The notes under the pieces are model-generated. The model made no database searches. It was not told where the DNA came from and saw only the letters and a program-made list of their open reading frames with translations. The translations under genes and the position numbers were made by a program. From Septoria linicola (lineage: Eukaryota > Ascomycota > Dothideomycetes > Mycosphaerellales > Mycosphaerellaceae), in the NCBI GenBank assembly GCA_024114885.1, contig CP099418.1, positions 2,232,001 to 2,296,000 on the forward strand: a stretch of DNA of 64,000 nt. The letters run 5' to 3'. Positions 10,344 through 21,081 of the stretch are shown here, piece after piece (position 1 is the stretch's first letter; each line of letters starts with the position of its first letter).

Positions 10344-11012
10344 ATGAGGACTTCTATGGTATATCCGAACATCATCACTACACTGCCGCCGGAGCCACCT
10401 TCGCGAGAACTCCCGGACATGACCCGGCTGAGAATTCGCGACCCCGAAGATGATAGACATTCGCGAAGGCGATCCAGATCTCGTCGACGGTCACGCTCTA
10501 GGTCGCGACGAAGGCACCGCGACGATGAGTATCGATCCTCGGCACGCTCGACTCCTATGCATTCACCACGAAAGGATGTCCGCTTCTTCGACGAGAGTCC
10601 GCCTCCCCGGAGCAGGAGATCTGTTGGGCCTAGTCGACCAAAGTCATATGCGAGAGACGCGCCTCCAATCGCCATCACTGAAACAGCAAAGGACACCTCG
10701 CGCCGACTGTACAGCGACCATCGGCGCCACCATCGCAGTGAAGATTCGTCCTCCTCCATCAGTGTTGTGGGTAGTCGCTCAGGAAGCCGAGCAACAAGCC
10801 GGGCGAACAGTCCTGTAGCATCGAGGAAACCAGACCCGATTGAGCGACTGAAATCGAGACCTCCTGTGGGCCGTGGCTACAGCGCAGATACAGTCAGAAG
10901 AAGCGACTTGACCATGACGAGCAACGTAGCAGAGGCAGGCGGATCAGATATGCTCAGTCCGTTGGCGGAAAGACCGAGACCAGGACATCGAAGGTGGCAT
11001 TCCAAAGGGTGA
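10344..11012 (+). CDS. Arg/Ser-rich hypothetical protein
   Basis: This is a 222-aa, single-exon, strongly basic protein. Residues about 38-62 form an RS-type tract of alternating SRRRSRSRRR units. Ser-Pro, Ser-Arg and Arg-His rich stretches follow, such as SSSSISVVGSRSGSR and ASRKPDPIERLKSRPP. It is likely disordered, phosphorylated and possibly nuclear, but the RS tract is too compositional to call a splicing factor. The start at 10344 is the first ATG of the frame. It lies in a gene-poor stretch with no close neighbour, and antisense frames here are shadows of the CGA/TCG codons. No family was recognised. Confidence 0.55.
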   Translation: MRTSMVYPNIITTLPPEPPSRELPDMTRLRIRDPEDDRHSRRRSRSRRRSRSRSRRRHRDDEYRSSARSTPMHSPRKDVRFFDESPPPRSRRSVGPSRPKSYARDAPPIAITETAKDTSRRLYSDHRRHHRSEDSSSSISVVGSRSGSRATSRANSPVASRKPDPIERLKSRPPVGRGYSADTVRRSDLTMTSNVAEAGGSDMLSPLAERPRPGHRRWHSKG

Positions 11013-12490
11013 TGGCTAGGAGGATCCATCTTCTGCTGGAGTGTCACACCATTGTTACCGGGAAAAGAAGCGACTGGACTCCTGGCCCGCAACTGTTATC
11101 GTTGGATCTTTGTTAGTGCTGTACGCAGCCTTGAGCATTGCTGGGCGTTAGGTCAACGGAAAAGGGATAGACAAAATGGGGCTGGGCTGGGACAGCAATG
11201 TCTTGGGGATACTCGGCTGGGAAATGAAAGCTGTCATGAATTGGTGGCACGATGCAATAATGTCTAATGTCGTAGCGTTAATACTGCTAGTAATGTATGG
11301 GACAGAGGCGTTTGCGATACGATATGCGCACGACTACAAAAGTGTTGAATGGCGTGCTTCAGAGTGGTCCACAATGCCTCCAGGATCTGACCTAGCCATC
11401 GACCGAGTCGCCACAAGCAGGATCATACGAAGCCACTGTTGCTCGCCCAAGGCGTCTACAACTATTGAGGATTCGAAAAGGACCGCTTCACGTCAAAACA
11501 GACAACCCGCTTGCGTGTGGTCGTAATCAAGACGGCCACATCCTCAAACCGTTCTGCATGAGCGGAGGCTTTGCAGAAGCAGTCGAGCCCGAGCCCAACA
11601 GCTGCGGCAAGGAGCATGCTCTCACAAGCACAGACTCATCAAGAGCAGACTTGCGTGGCAAATCAGGCTGTGCTGAGACTGGAAGAGCTGCGCCTGTCCG
11701 GGTCTAAAAACATCGTTCTAAATCTCCAGACGAAATAGCAATGAGCACTGTGCACCCGGGTCCAAGATGCGAGATGCCAGTGAGGCCGGTACCGTGACTC
11801 GAAGACGGACCAAGATCAACGACCAGGACACCATAATGTCGACTGCCGATGAGTCGACCGACTAGGCTCTCGCTTTGCACAGTGCTCAATACACAGCAGA
11901 TGGAGCATACGCTTTTAGTCCTCTTGACCAAAATCGAGTATCGATGCTGTGAGAGGACGTGTAAGGATTGCATTGGTCGCACCAGCAAGCATACATTCGG
12001 ACGGGAGAACAATCATGGGGCTTGAAGGTGCTCGTTGAGCGGAAGTGCGAGAATGGAACGCACCTCGTGCGAAGTCAGTTTCAATCGAAGACAGCGCATT
12101 ACCACATGGCAAAACACGTTGCCGTGTTTTGCCAATGTGAAGGAGGCGCCACAGTGAGGAAGCTTAAAACATAACATGCCTGAAATCATGATGAAGTTCG
12201 GCAAGTATTCAAGTGAACAGGAGATATTGCCACGACCGTGTTTTGATACTTCCATTTGTTCAGCGGTACTCTAGAAGCGCTCATACATTATATCGTGTCG
12301 TAATCGTCGACGCATTTTCGCAATAGAAACAAGGCAGGCGCTCGCTCAATGCCATTTGTGGTATCATCGCATGTCCCAAACTCGCGACTGTGCCGTTCTG
12401 CGGCCACTTGCATGTTTCGTCAGTCGTCATTGGAGCATAAAAGCTCAGTGCAATGTTGAACATGATTGTTCATCTGCTCACGCAACACGC
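11013..12490. other. Intergenic stretch, 1.5 kb, with a hairpin
   Basis: It lies between the RS-rich gene and the 3' end of the CFEM gene. Only short incoherent frames are present. The one structure seen is the inverted repeat at 12103-12139, listed separately. Confidence 0.4.
12103..12139. repeat. Near-perfect inverted repeat / hairpin
   Basis: GGCAAAACACG (12108-12118) is followed by a 4-nt loop (TTGC) and its exact complement CGTGTTTTGCC (12123-12133). Pairing continues outward on both sides with one bulged base (CACAT against ATGTG), giving 16-bp arms. It sits about 350 bp downstream of the CFEM gene stop. Confidence 0.7.
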
Positions 12491-13549
12491 TTAAAGTGCG
12501 AAGAGAGCAAGAACACCAGCGGCGAGGACTGGTGCTGCGGTCATCATGGCGGCGCCAGCCTCAGAGGTAGCGCTGCTGGCGGCACCGGCAGCAGAGGACA
12601 CGGCGCTATTGGCGCTCTCGGTAGCACTGCTGACGGCGTCGGTGGCGCTCGACTCAACGCTGGAGGCGGCGTCCTGTTATGGAATTAATTGCTGCACTCT
12701 GATGCTTTGATATGTTTGACCGTGACTTACAGATGCACTCTCGGTGGCCGAGGCGATGACACTGCCGGCGGAGTCGGTAGTCTCGCCAGCACTGTTGGTG
12801 CCAGTCGCAGCAGCAGCTCCCACAACGTTGCCCGCGCTGTCGGTCGTCTCGCCGGCGCTGTTGGTGCCAGTGGCCTCTGCGCCAGCTGCTCCGCTAGACG
12901 AGTCGAAGATGGTGGTGAAGCCGGTGGTGGTGATGAAGCTGGAGTCGGTTCCGGAAACAAGTGCGGTCAGAGCAGAGGTGGTGATGGCAGATGCGCTGCT
13001 ACCGTCTCCTCCCTCGGTCTGAGAGGCAGATGCACCAGTGCCAGATGCGTCAGTGCCAGTCACGCCGGCAGCACCTCCAAGGACGGATGCACCAGAAGCA
13101 GAGCTGCTGTCGCCATTTGCTAGGGCATCTTCTCGAGTGTCAGCGTTTGTGTCACGTCTCAAGCAGTAGTTTAAAGTGTAGAGAGACGTACTGGAGCAGT
13201 ATTGGGTACCGTAGGCAATGACTTGCTGGGCAGCGGATGCATCATCACAAGCCTCGTTGGCGCAGTCGCGAACACCGAAGCCAAAGTCGGCGGTGCGGCA
13301 CAAGCAGGCAGCATCAGCTCCATCACATCCAAGAGATGGAGCAAGACCAAGCATGTTGCTGATGCAAGTTTGCTGTTGTCCGGTCAGCCATTATCCCGCC
13401 CTCGTACGCGCACAACGTTGCGAACAACGTCGTCGTGTAGATAGACACTGCGAAGGAGGAAGACGTACGCCACATGCTGGGAGCAAAGCAAGGTCCTGGG
13501 CGGCAGCGATAGACGCGCCAATGGCAACAACAGTGAATGCGGCCTTCAT
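12491..13549 (-). CDS. CFEM-domain GPI-anchored cell-surface protein
   Basis: CFEM proteins are eight-cysteine fungal surface proteins, some of which bind haem and several of which act in host interaction. Exon 1 (13469-13549) gives a signal peptide (MKAAFTVVAIGASIAAAQ) and LPACG. The intron at 13373-13468 is followed by the CFEM core in exon 2: QTCISNMLGL, GCDGADAACLC (with the conserved Asp before CLC), FGVRDCANEAC and GTQYCS. A Ser/Thr/Ala/Gly-rich stalk with two near-identical TGTNSAGETTDSAG repeats follows. The intron at 12674-12730 leads to exon 3 (12491-12673), ending MMTAAPVLAAGVLALFAL, a GPI-attachment tail. Total is 301 aa. A further in-frame 63-nt intron (13129-13191, GTACGT...GAAG) is likely and would remove a stray Cys-containing segment, giving 280 aa. 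Confidence 0.85.
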
Positions 13550-15741
13550 GATGCTGGTGGTATCGATGAGATCGGTTTGAATTGAGTTCTGTCAATGGTA
13601 GTCGATGTTAGATAGATTGATAGTGTTTGCGATCTCTGGCCAAAGCTGGTACACGTTGTGAGTGAAGCGTGGAAGGTTGGCTGCAGTGGTGGAGAAGAAA
13701 AGGGAAGAGAGGTTGTCAGGGAGCAGCGGTTGGCTTTGGTTTAATCCTGTCGCACGGGCGCGTCTATCCTCACTTTTCACCCTCACCGTGACGCACATGC
13801 AATAGGTCTAGCCTGCACTTCCATCTGCGATAGTGCGTCCCTCTGCGGTGCGCCGCTCGCTTGAATCGTCGGTTCGTCGGTTGCCCCGTTGTCCTCTGTT
13901 TTCAACCTTCACATATTGAGCCAGAACTCTAATTCCAAGTTCCCATAATGCGAGCCAGGATTCATGCAGGAACCCACCCAGCACGGCCTTGGTCTGTGGC
14001 TGGTACCACGGTAAGTGGGCGCTAGTGAGCTTGAGCGAGTTTTGGGCCTGTGACTCCCTGGCATCTGATAGGCGCGAGAGCGAGTAACGATGTCAAATTG
14101 CAGCTCTGCTCCAGCGCAGCGATGCATGATGCCGAGACGTCAGGCAGATGACTTCACTATTGCTGTACTATGCGCACAGAACATGGCAGACTTGCTACCT
14201 GCACGGCCGTACGCACGTTTCCTGTTTGCGGAAACGTGAGCGCTTCAACTACACCGGCAGTACCGCGAGCTGTGCCATGGCAACGGCGATGTTTGAGATC
14301 TTGGATCTCACACTTCCGGACGATTGCAATTTGCGCGCTTTAGGAAGCCAACTCGTCGCTGCATACTGTGGCGTGACATCCCTCGTGCCGCCCGCACCTC
14401 ACGATGCTTGTGAAGATTGATCCTTTACACAATGGACACAATGGCAGCAATTATACTTCATTACAAACAGGTTCCAATGGTGTCCGACCAGTTCTCTGCT
14501 CTCGTCTGCAACTCTATCATCCTGATTTTAGTTCTGAGAAACTGACATGCTACGAAACATCGTCACGGCGTTCGAGTCTGAGCCAAGACGCGCTTCGGGT
14601 ACACATCCAATCTCCCACTGTTTTCTGGTAACCTTCCCCTTCTCCCTTCTCCGCCACCTGAACAATACTTCTGCAACACAAGAACGTGTCACGATCGAGC
14701 TACGTTTGGGCACGAGAAGCTGCACTCGCCTGTGTGACCGCTGTGACGATTTTTCCAATGTGACAAACCGGCTTCTGTCGTTGCCACGACAGCAGGTGCT
14801 GTGCTGTGCCACTAGGGCTACAGTAGTTCGCGATCGTGCAGTGCACCAGCCACAATACCGCGCGTCCGTGCTTCCAGTTCTTCAAACGATTCTCCCAAGT
14901 GGACACCGATCGGCAGCCACAGAATCGGGTATTCCACAATCTGATCATCATCATCATCGTGTTCGGCAACAAACTTCAGGCCAAACATTCGATAGATACA
15001 CATTCCAAAACGATGGAAGGAAGCCATGAAGATACCGTCATTGTCGATATATTAATTACGTGCCTGTGCGCATTGGTGGGCTGGCAAAGATCGCTGAGCA
15101 CAAGCGAGAGCGACGCACAACATCAGCTGAAGTATGACAGATATCGATAGCACTAGTCTCATCACTGCAACTGCCCGCAACTGTTGTCGCGTATACCTAT
15201 CATAGCTCCTACTGTGCAGCAGGCTCCGACCGCAACGCTCGCACGCTTGACTGAGCACAATAATGTGCTTAGGTTCGGGGGAGTGCCTCACTAGACGGGA
15301 CGCGGACAGAACCTCCTTAAGCCAGTCTCTGATTGCGGTCCTCCCTGAAACCATTCGTCGGCAGGTGAGAATAAGGTGTGGTTGTTTCAGAGCACTCTAC
15401 ACCCGTTCCACGATCCCGCATGGCCTCCTCATCAGAGATGAACGGCATGGTCAGTCTGTTCATCGACTAAACGAACATCTTTGCACCCCTTGAGTGGATA
15501 GCATGGCATGGAGGTGCTCATTCCACCATTATCATGCTGGCAATCATAGCTATCATTGGCGAAGTGACAATCTGCCGCAGCGAGGAGCCATCACGCAGTG
15601 GGACTGTCCACCCTACCTAGATCATGCTGATAATATCAATTGCAGGACAGCAAAAGGCAAGCAATATTTCGTGTTCGTCCGTTATCGCAAAGCTAAGTAA
15701 CCTTGCTAGGAGCCTGGGTATCATATGTAACGAATCTCGAC
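13550..15741. other. Gene-poor stretch, 2.2 kb
   Basis: It lies between the CFEM 5' end and the VPS39 3' end. No frame shows a domain, signal peptide or consistent splice pattern. It holds a 9-bp inverted repeat (CACGTTTCC at 14214-14222 and GGAAACGTG at 14230-14238) and a short palindrome around GAGATCTTGGATCTC (about 14295-14309). The CFEM promoter is expected just above 13550. Confidence 0.4.
14214..14238. repeat. Short perfect inverted repeat
   Basis: Nine-base arms CACGTTTCC and GGAAACGTG are separated by TGTTTGC. It could form a hairpin or be a palindromic protein-binding site. No gene is assigned to it. Confidence 0.5.
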
Positions 15742-18700
15742 TCAAGTCCAGCCCATTCCAGTTCTCCTCGCATTTGGCATGCCATCACCAGCTAGCATCC
15801 TCTTGTTCCCACTCCTCCCGATGCAGCCGTAGTGGATGACTTCATTGTCGGGGTATACTCTGACTGCGCTGGCGCCGAATCTCTTGTGGCACACTTTACA
15901 ATGGTCATCTTCCCCGATTCTTACCCTCCTATTCTTTCCCAAGGGCTTTTCCCGACCCAGCCGATCAGGTCCTAGCAACAACATCTTCTCTGTGTTGACT
16001 CTGCGCACGCTCTCAAGCCCTCGAACGATCATTTCCTCGCGCGAGATGGAGGTCGCATTCCGAATGCGGCCACGAAAGTAGTCGTGGAGCTCTCTGATAG
16101 CCAAGTCATCGGGCATAAGATCAAGCGTACTGCTAGCCGGAAGGCGTGAGCCGTGCTTGCTCAGTAGATTGAGAGCTTGAGGCCACTGTTTCTCTTCGCC
16201 GGCTGGAGGTCGTAGATACAATCCGAGGAGAACAGCGTAGATATTCGACTTCTCATCCGTCTCTTTGGGTTCCACTTGCCGGAAGTGCTTCTCATGCTTA
16301 GCGGCTGTGTTCAAAAGACAGGCTTCTTGTTCGGCCTTGTCTTCAAGGTATATTTTGTTGCAGTACTCTTCTGCTTTCAGATAGTCCTTTATCTGGAAGA
16401 CATAGATTGAGAGAGCTTGTTTGTGGTTACCCATCGCGCAGAGAACGATGGCACGAGCTTCGAAGAATGTCGAGGAATCGGCAGGAAGCTGTTGGAACGT
16501 CTTCCGTTTACTGTATGACGGACTCTTGAGGAGAAATGCCTCAAGATTTGCTTTGAGGGCATGGTGATAGGACTCTTCAAGATCGGCCTTCTTAAGCTCG
16601 ACAAGGTAGAGATCTATGAGGCGCTGATGAAAGTCACCATTGTCATCGCCAAGTTCGTTGATAATGTGTTCGAGATATCGAATTTCCAGCTTTTCGTCAG
16701 TTCCTGCCAGGAACTCGACTACTTGTCGTCGCGGTAGACGTTCAGCGTTGTCTGTATCAGCGATGAATACATCCATGCCGACATCTGGCTTCTCCTCAAG
16801 GGGCCACTGTGCGTATTCCAGTACCAGATCTACAAGCTCAGGAGGCAATTGTTTGAGATAGCCGACAGTACGCTCAGGGCCACGCATGGCTTCAGGTACA
16901 TCACCCTCAGCTTGGTCTTTGCCAAACTTGACCAGGAGCTCAAGGGCTTGTCGATGTAGCTTCTTGCCATGCAAAAAGTCTATCAGCTCGCTATATCGTT
17001 CACCTTCGTACAGTGCCGCCTGTACGACTTCAGGATCGCAAAAGTTATCGACTCGGAACAGTGACCCAGCCAGCGTCGGGGTAGCCAGCATGTAAGCGCG
17101 AAACAAAGTGGTGTCTACCAGCTTCGCAACCCTGAGGAGCTCAGCTTGCCAGTCGACAGCATCGCTTCCTTTCTGCAGCACCTCGTGCGACAGCAGGTTG
17201 CTGAATGCCGGCTTTCCAGTCTCGTTGTCGAATGATGGTGGGTCTTGCTTGAGCGTACCATCATAGTTCAGAAATGCCTGTACTTGAGTTCTGGCTTGCG
17301 CGAGAAATCCATGAAGACATCTAGCTGCGAACTTCAGATCGTCGCCTTCAAGAGGCCTATCAGCCACCTTTGTCGTCTTAGTCCGAACACTAATGTTATC
17401 CGTGTCATGACGAGCAGGTGATTTGATGGAGGTGGCATCCTGCTCACCCTTCTTGTGACCACCAGTTATTTTGCCAAACATGCCTTTGACAGGTGTCACC
17501 GGCGGGATTTTAGAGGCATCCTGAGTTTTGGCGTCACCATTCTCAGCAGGCTCTAGCTCACTTGCGTCCTCGCGTATCGCAGAGAGCTCCCCAGCGATGA
17601 TGCGAGGGTAGAGTGCAATGACACGTTCAGGCGTGGCCTGCGCGTCCGTGAACAAGTCGCGCGCCGCAAGATACTTTTGCTGGTGGAACAGCGCAATGCC
17701 TTTTTGGCTCATCATCTCCCTGATCCGTCCAGCCTTGTCGTCGATCAATGTGTCCTCGAGAAGCTCCAGCAAGCTGATCGCCTCGTCAAAACGCTGCTTG
17801 GCGACCAACTCCGAGAGCTGGTCTGGATATGAGAGTGCATTCATCCGCCAGATCGTACGATCGGAGGCGACCAGGAAGCCTTTGCCTGCGTGCGCGAGAC
17901 TAATGTACGGCTGTGGAACATGAAGAATGGTGGCGCCTGGAACACTTACGGTCTGTAATAAGGACAACGTTTCTGGATTGCGTATCTGCAATGTGCCCTT
18001 GTCAGGTGGCTGAAGTGCTAGAAGATATGGATAGCTGAAGCCGATTTGCTCTGGTGCCAGTGCCCATGGGACTTGTCGCTTCTCGAGCGGCCTGCCGTCG
18101 ACAGTTACGAATAGGGTGTTGACGTCCTTGGCCAACAAAACTTGGTCTCCGGACAGGCCGGTTGCCATCGGCTTTGGCACCCAACTTCCCATGCCCATAT
18201 AGCCCATTCCGCTGCTACTGACGGCGCCGAAGCGTACGCCTGCGAGCTCGCCAGAGCTAGCGTCTGTCGCTGCATTGGCCACGCGTTTACTGATGGGCGT
18301 GATCTCGTGTGTCGAAATGTCCACCGTGCTAAAGCCTGGGTCCATACCAGCGACCAGGTGCGAGCCATCTGCCCATATGAGACTCTTGATGCTAGCTTCC
18401 AGACTGATGTCAGCAACTTCTGGCAGGAGCTCCATGTCCTGCCACGTCCAGCACAGGATCTTACGCTTGGCCCCGACAGCCAGCCTCGACACCAAGCCCG
18501 GCACGTTCGTCTCTGGGTCCTTGACCACATTGCTCGTGACGGCGAAGCACGTGGCGCCTTTGGTGCGTTCCAGACGCTCGACCAGCTCGTACGTCTGCAG
18601 ATCGTGCAGCGAGACATAGGCATCACTCAGACTGACCAGCAGATTGGCCTCCTTGACGATGGCCAGCTGCAGCACGGGCTTCTTGCTGAACTTGTCCTCC

Positions 18701-18969
18701 TCGCGCAGCACATCGACCAGCTTCGTCTTGGTGGGAGTGGGAGGTGGTGGCGGCGCATCCTTGCTGTCGCTGTCGTCGTGGTTGCTGTCGGCGGTGGTGC
18801 CATTGTCGCCGCCGCTGCTGCCGCCGTTGTCTTTCACCAGAAAGACGCGCAGTGCGCCAGTGTTAAGGCCGGCGAGGATGCGGTCGCCGTAGGCCAGCAG
18901 CGACTCGATCTTTGCCTTGTCTCGCGACTTGACCTCGTAGATCGGCTGTGCCTTGAATGCCGACAGCAT
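15742..18969 (-). CDS. VPS39: HOPS subunit Vps39/Vam6
   Basis: Vps39 is the Ypt7/Rab7-binding end of the HOPS tethering complex on vacuoles and late endosomes. It is a single exon of 1075 aa. Residues about 15-330 form a citron-homology/beta-propeller region (opening FKAQPIYEVKSRDKAKIESL; later LICRW-like ILCWTWQDMELL and VPWALAPEQIGF). The middle is alpha-solenoid and contains a Vps39_1-like segment (FARCLHGFLAQARTQVQAFL context, about 550-660). The C-terminal Vps39_2 zinc-ribbon-like end has CKVCHKRFGASAVRVYP and HYGC (about 1025-1050). A low-complexity insert (GGSSGGDNGTT, then DAPPPPPTPTK) sits in the first propeller blades near residue 50-80. Length matches fungal orthologues. It is divergent from LSM1, with 255 bp between starts. 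Confidence 0.9.
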   Translation of the reverse strand: MLSAFKAQPIYEVKSRDKAKIESLLAYGDRILAGLNTGALRVFLVKDNGGSSGGDNGTTADSNHDDSDSKDAPPPPPTPTKTKLVDVLREEDKFSKKPVLQLAIVKEANLLVSLSDAYVSLHDLQTYELVERLERTKGATCFAVTSNVVKDPETNVPGLVSRLAVGAKRKILCWTWQDMELLPEVADISLEASIKSLIWADGSHLVAGMDPGFSTVDISTHEITPISKRVANAATDASSGELAGVRFGAVSSSGMGYMGMGSWVPKPMATGLSGDQVLLAKDVNTLFVTVDGRPLEKRQVPWALAPEQIGFSYPYLLALQPPDKGTLQIRNPETLSLLQTVSVPGATILHVPQPYISLAHAGKGFLVASDRTIWRMNALSYPDQLSELVAKQRFDEAISLLELLEDTLIDDKAGRIREMMSQKGIALFHQQKYLAARDLFTDAQATPERVIALYPRIIAGELSAIREDASELEPAENGDAKTQDASKIPPVTPVKGMFGKITGGHKKGEQDATSIKSPARHDTDNISVRTKTTKVADRPLEGDDLKFAARCLHGFLAQARTQVQAFLNYDGTLKQDPPSFDNETGKPAFSNLLSHEVLQKGSDAVDWQAELLRVAKLVDTTLFRAYMLATPTLAGSLFRVDNFCDPEVVQAALYEGERYSELIDFLHGKKLHRQALELLVKFGKDQAEGDVPEAMRGPERTVGYLKQLPPELVDLVLEYAQWPLEEKPDVGMDVFIADTDNAERLPRRQVVEFLAGTDEKLEIRYLEHIINELGDDNGDFHQRLIDLYLVELKKADLEESYHHALKANLEAFLLKSPSYSKRKTFQQLPADSSTFFEARAIVLCAMGNHKQALSIYVFQIKDYLKAEEYCNKIYLEDKAEQEACLLNTAAKHEKHFRQVEPKETDEKSNIYAVLLGLYLRPPAGEEKQWPQALNLLSKHGSRLPASSTLDLMPDDLAIRELHDYFRGRIRNATSISREEMIVRGLESVRRVNTEKMLLLGPDRLGREKPLGKNRRVRIGEDDHCKVCHKRFGASAVRVYPDNEVIHYGCIGRSGNKRMLAGDGMPNARRTGMGWT

Positions 18970-19224
18970 CCTGTTGCCTTCCTATCGTGCAATCATCGTG
19001 ATTGTGGCAGGCGAGCGAGAATCGCAAAGAAAGTAACTAAAGGTGGAAGCTGGCCAGTCTAAGTTACTGCTTTGAACGTTGGAGCCTCGAATCCACGTCA
19101 TGCCCGCTGCAACGCTCACCACTCGGCTGTTTGTCTGCCCACCACCCACCACGTCCACCTCGATTGCGGTCCATGTCCACTCCCACCGCCACACTCCTTT
19201 GACACAACAACCACGATCAAGCAC
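18970..19224. promoter_or_regulatory. Divergent promoter of VPS39 and LSM1
   Basis: These 255 bp separate the two start codons. No gene fits, and both promoters must share this space. No particular transcription-factor site is claimed. Confidence 0.45.
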
Positions 19225-19961
19225 ATGGAGAACCTCAGTCTCCATGATGCTGGGCCTCCGGGAGGTCCCCAGATGCCTCCAGGTCCGCCACGTAAGTGAA
19301 GCCGAGCACTTACAATGCGCCAGACCGCAGCAAATATACAAATATATCTGACACGGACATAGAGCTACCACCTCAGATGTTCACGACCGCGGCACAGTTA
19401 CTAGATCTTACCGACAGTGAGTGCGCTCACGCGATTGCCTCGACACTTTGAGGGAAGAATCAAGTCATACTAGCCAGTGCCCAGAGAAGCTCATGGTGGC
19501 CTTGCGCGATGGACGGAAGCTCATTGGAGTTTTGAGGAGTTGGGACCAGTTTGGTGCGCCTTTTCTATGCAGCAAAGCAGCACTGAAATGACATGCTGAT
19601 GCATTGGCAGGAAATCTGGTACTGCAGGACACAATTGAGCGTCTATTCGTCCAGAAGCTGTACGCAGACATCGAGCGAGGCCTATTCTTGGTCCGTGGCG
19701 AGAACGTACTGCTGCTTGGAGAGATCGTGCGTCGGCCATTAAGGGCATATTCTGCGCACTGAGACCAATGTGCTGACTAGTGAACAGGATCTAGACAAGG
19801 ACGACTACATTCCTGAGCCATTTGAGCAAGCATCGGCAGAAAAAGTCTTTCAGCTTAAGAAGCTGGAAGAGCAGAACAGGAAGAAGACTGACAAGACGAA
19901 GCAGAAGAAACTAGCTGAGCTGGGTTTCGAGGGCGAGAACAGCGGAGAAATCATATTCTAG
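19225..19961 (+). CDS. LSM1: Lsm1, Sm-like subunit of the cytoplasmic Lsm1-7 mRNA decay ring
   Basis: Lsm1 defines the Lsm1-7/Pat1 complex that binds oligoadenylated mRNA and promotes decapping. Five exons were assembled: 19225-19291, 19363-19416, 19485-19553, 19611-19726 and 19788-19961. Introns are 58-71 bp with GT...AG ends, and all phases match. The product is 159 aa. The opening MENLSLHDAG is followed by LPPQMFTTAAQLLDLTDKK, the Sm1 motif (VALRDGRKLIGVLRSWDQFG), NLVLQDTIERL, and the Sm2 motif GLFLVRGENVLLLGEI. A charged Lys-rich C-terminal helix ends GENSGEIIF, typical of Lsm1. Five exons in 160 codons is dense for this window. Confidence 0.95.
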
Positions 19962-21081
19962 CTGTGCTGCAGCTAAATTACTACTGATGTTAAAGACCTC
20001 CTTGAACATGCGGAGGTCATTTCGATTTCTAGCCAGGCCTGAGAGCATGTCATGTCTGGCTGTACCATCGCCCTGCTACAGGGAGCCAGCGCAACGCACG
20101 ACATTGATGTGTCCGATATTCGTGCTGGTATCGGCTGCAACGCACTGCTTCTACCACTGCAGCGGCGACATCTGATTGCTGCCGTCATCAGATGACGTGC
20201 GCAAGGGTATAGCTTAGATCTGTAGGCAGTCCAAGGTATTCGTTTATGCCACGCATCGGTGTCACATTCATTAGTCCGTGATCTTGGTCTAAGCTCCATT
20301 CACTTCGTCCAAATTAGGTCACTCACGTGCGGCCCGTGCGGTTTTAGCGTCATCAAGGCAAGCACTTTGAAACTTCCTCCTGCACCTTCATATTCACCTC
20401 AGCAACTCGTTCACAACAACGCGCGGTCGCGCTCCACCTCCCACCGTCGTCCGCGAACGAATATCAAGACACTTGTTATCAAGCATCTATTCACTTACGA
20501 CTCGCACGTGACGCCGCGCTAAAGAGAGAGGAGCTGCGCAACTGCGCTGACCCGAGTTCGGTGAGCCACGAGCTTCCTGCATCGTCGTCATTTTTTCAAA
20601 CGAACGACTTCTACGGGCTGCAGCTCGCTTAAGCACGCCGCAAAGCACGTCTGCGACTACGATAGTCGCTTGCGCCCGCTCCAGCTCAAGTGAATAAGAC
20701 GAACGCGCCAAGATTTTGTGGGGCCCGCCGACTCAAAACATTGACTCCGCCAACTTCTCCCACCAACGTTACACAACCACGACCTCAGCGTGACAATTGT
20801 CACGCGACAAGCAACGCCATACAGACGATCTGGCACGACCGGAACTGGACGAGCTTGTTCCCAACCTGACTGTCAATTTTTGCCGCGAGTGACAACTGAT
20901 CATTCACCTCGAGTCACCGGTCACCGCAAATTCGGCATCACTGGATCCCGGAACCTTTGTCACTGGATCCTGGACTCTATCGAACCAGACAGCGACTGCC
21001 ATTTGCCTGCCGTTGCCTGTCGCTCGTTGACGTTACTGTGAACTCGAGACAGACACATCGCTGACTTTTTGTTTCAAGAAG
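19962..21081. other. Intergenic, 1.1 kb; probably long leader of the next gene
   Basis: No gene is recognised. CACGTG-like and GTCAC-rich stretches occur near 20320 and 20780-20930, but no defined site is claimed. The segment just upstream of 21082 is likely promoter and 5'-UTR. Confidence 0.35.

Noticed and set aside
14560..14590. GTTCGAGTC, a tRNA B-box-like string
   Set aside because: The flanking bases do not pair as a T-arm and no A box or acceptor stem was found.
14547..15029. 160-codon plus-strand frame in the gene-poor zone
   Set aside because: Overlapped by antisense frames of similar length. No motif or splice pattern.
18142..19062. 306-codon frame on the plus strand
   Set aside because: It lies antisense to VPS39, whose protein is well supported. 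Composition is a shadow of its codons.
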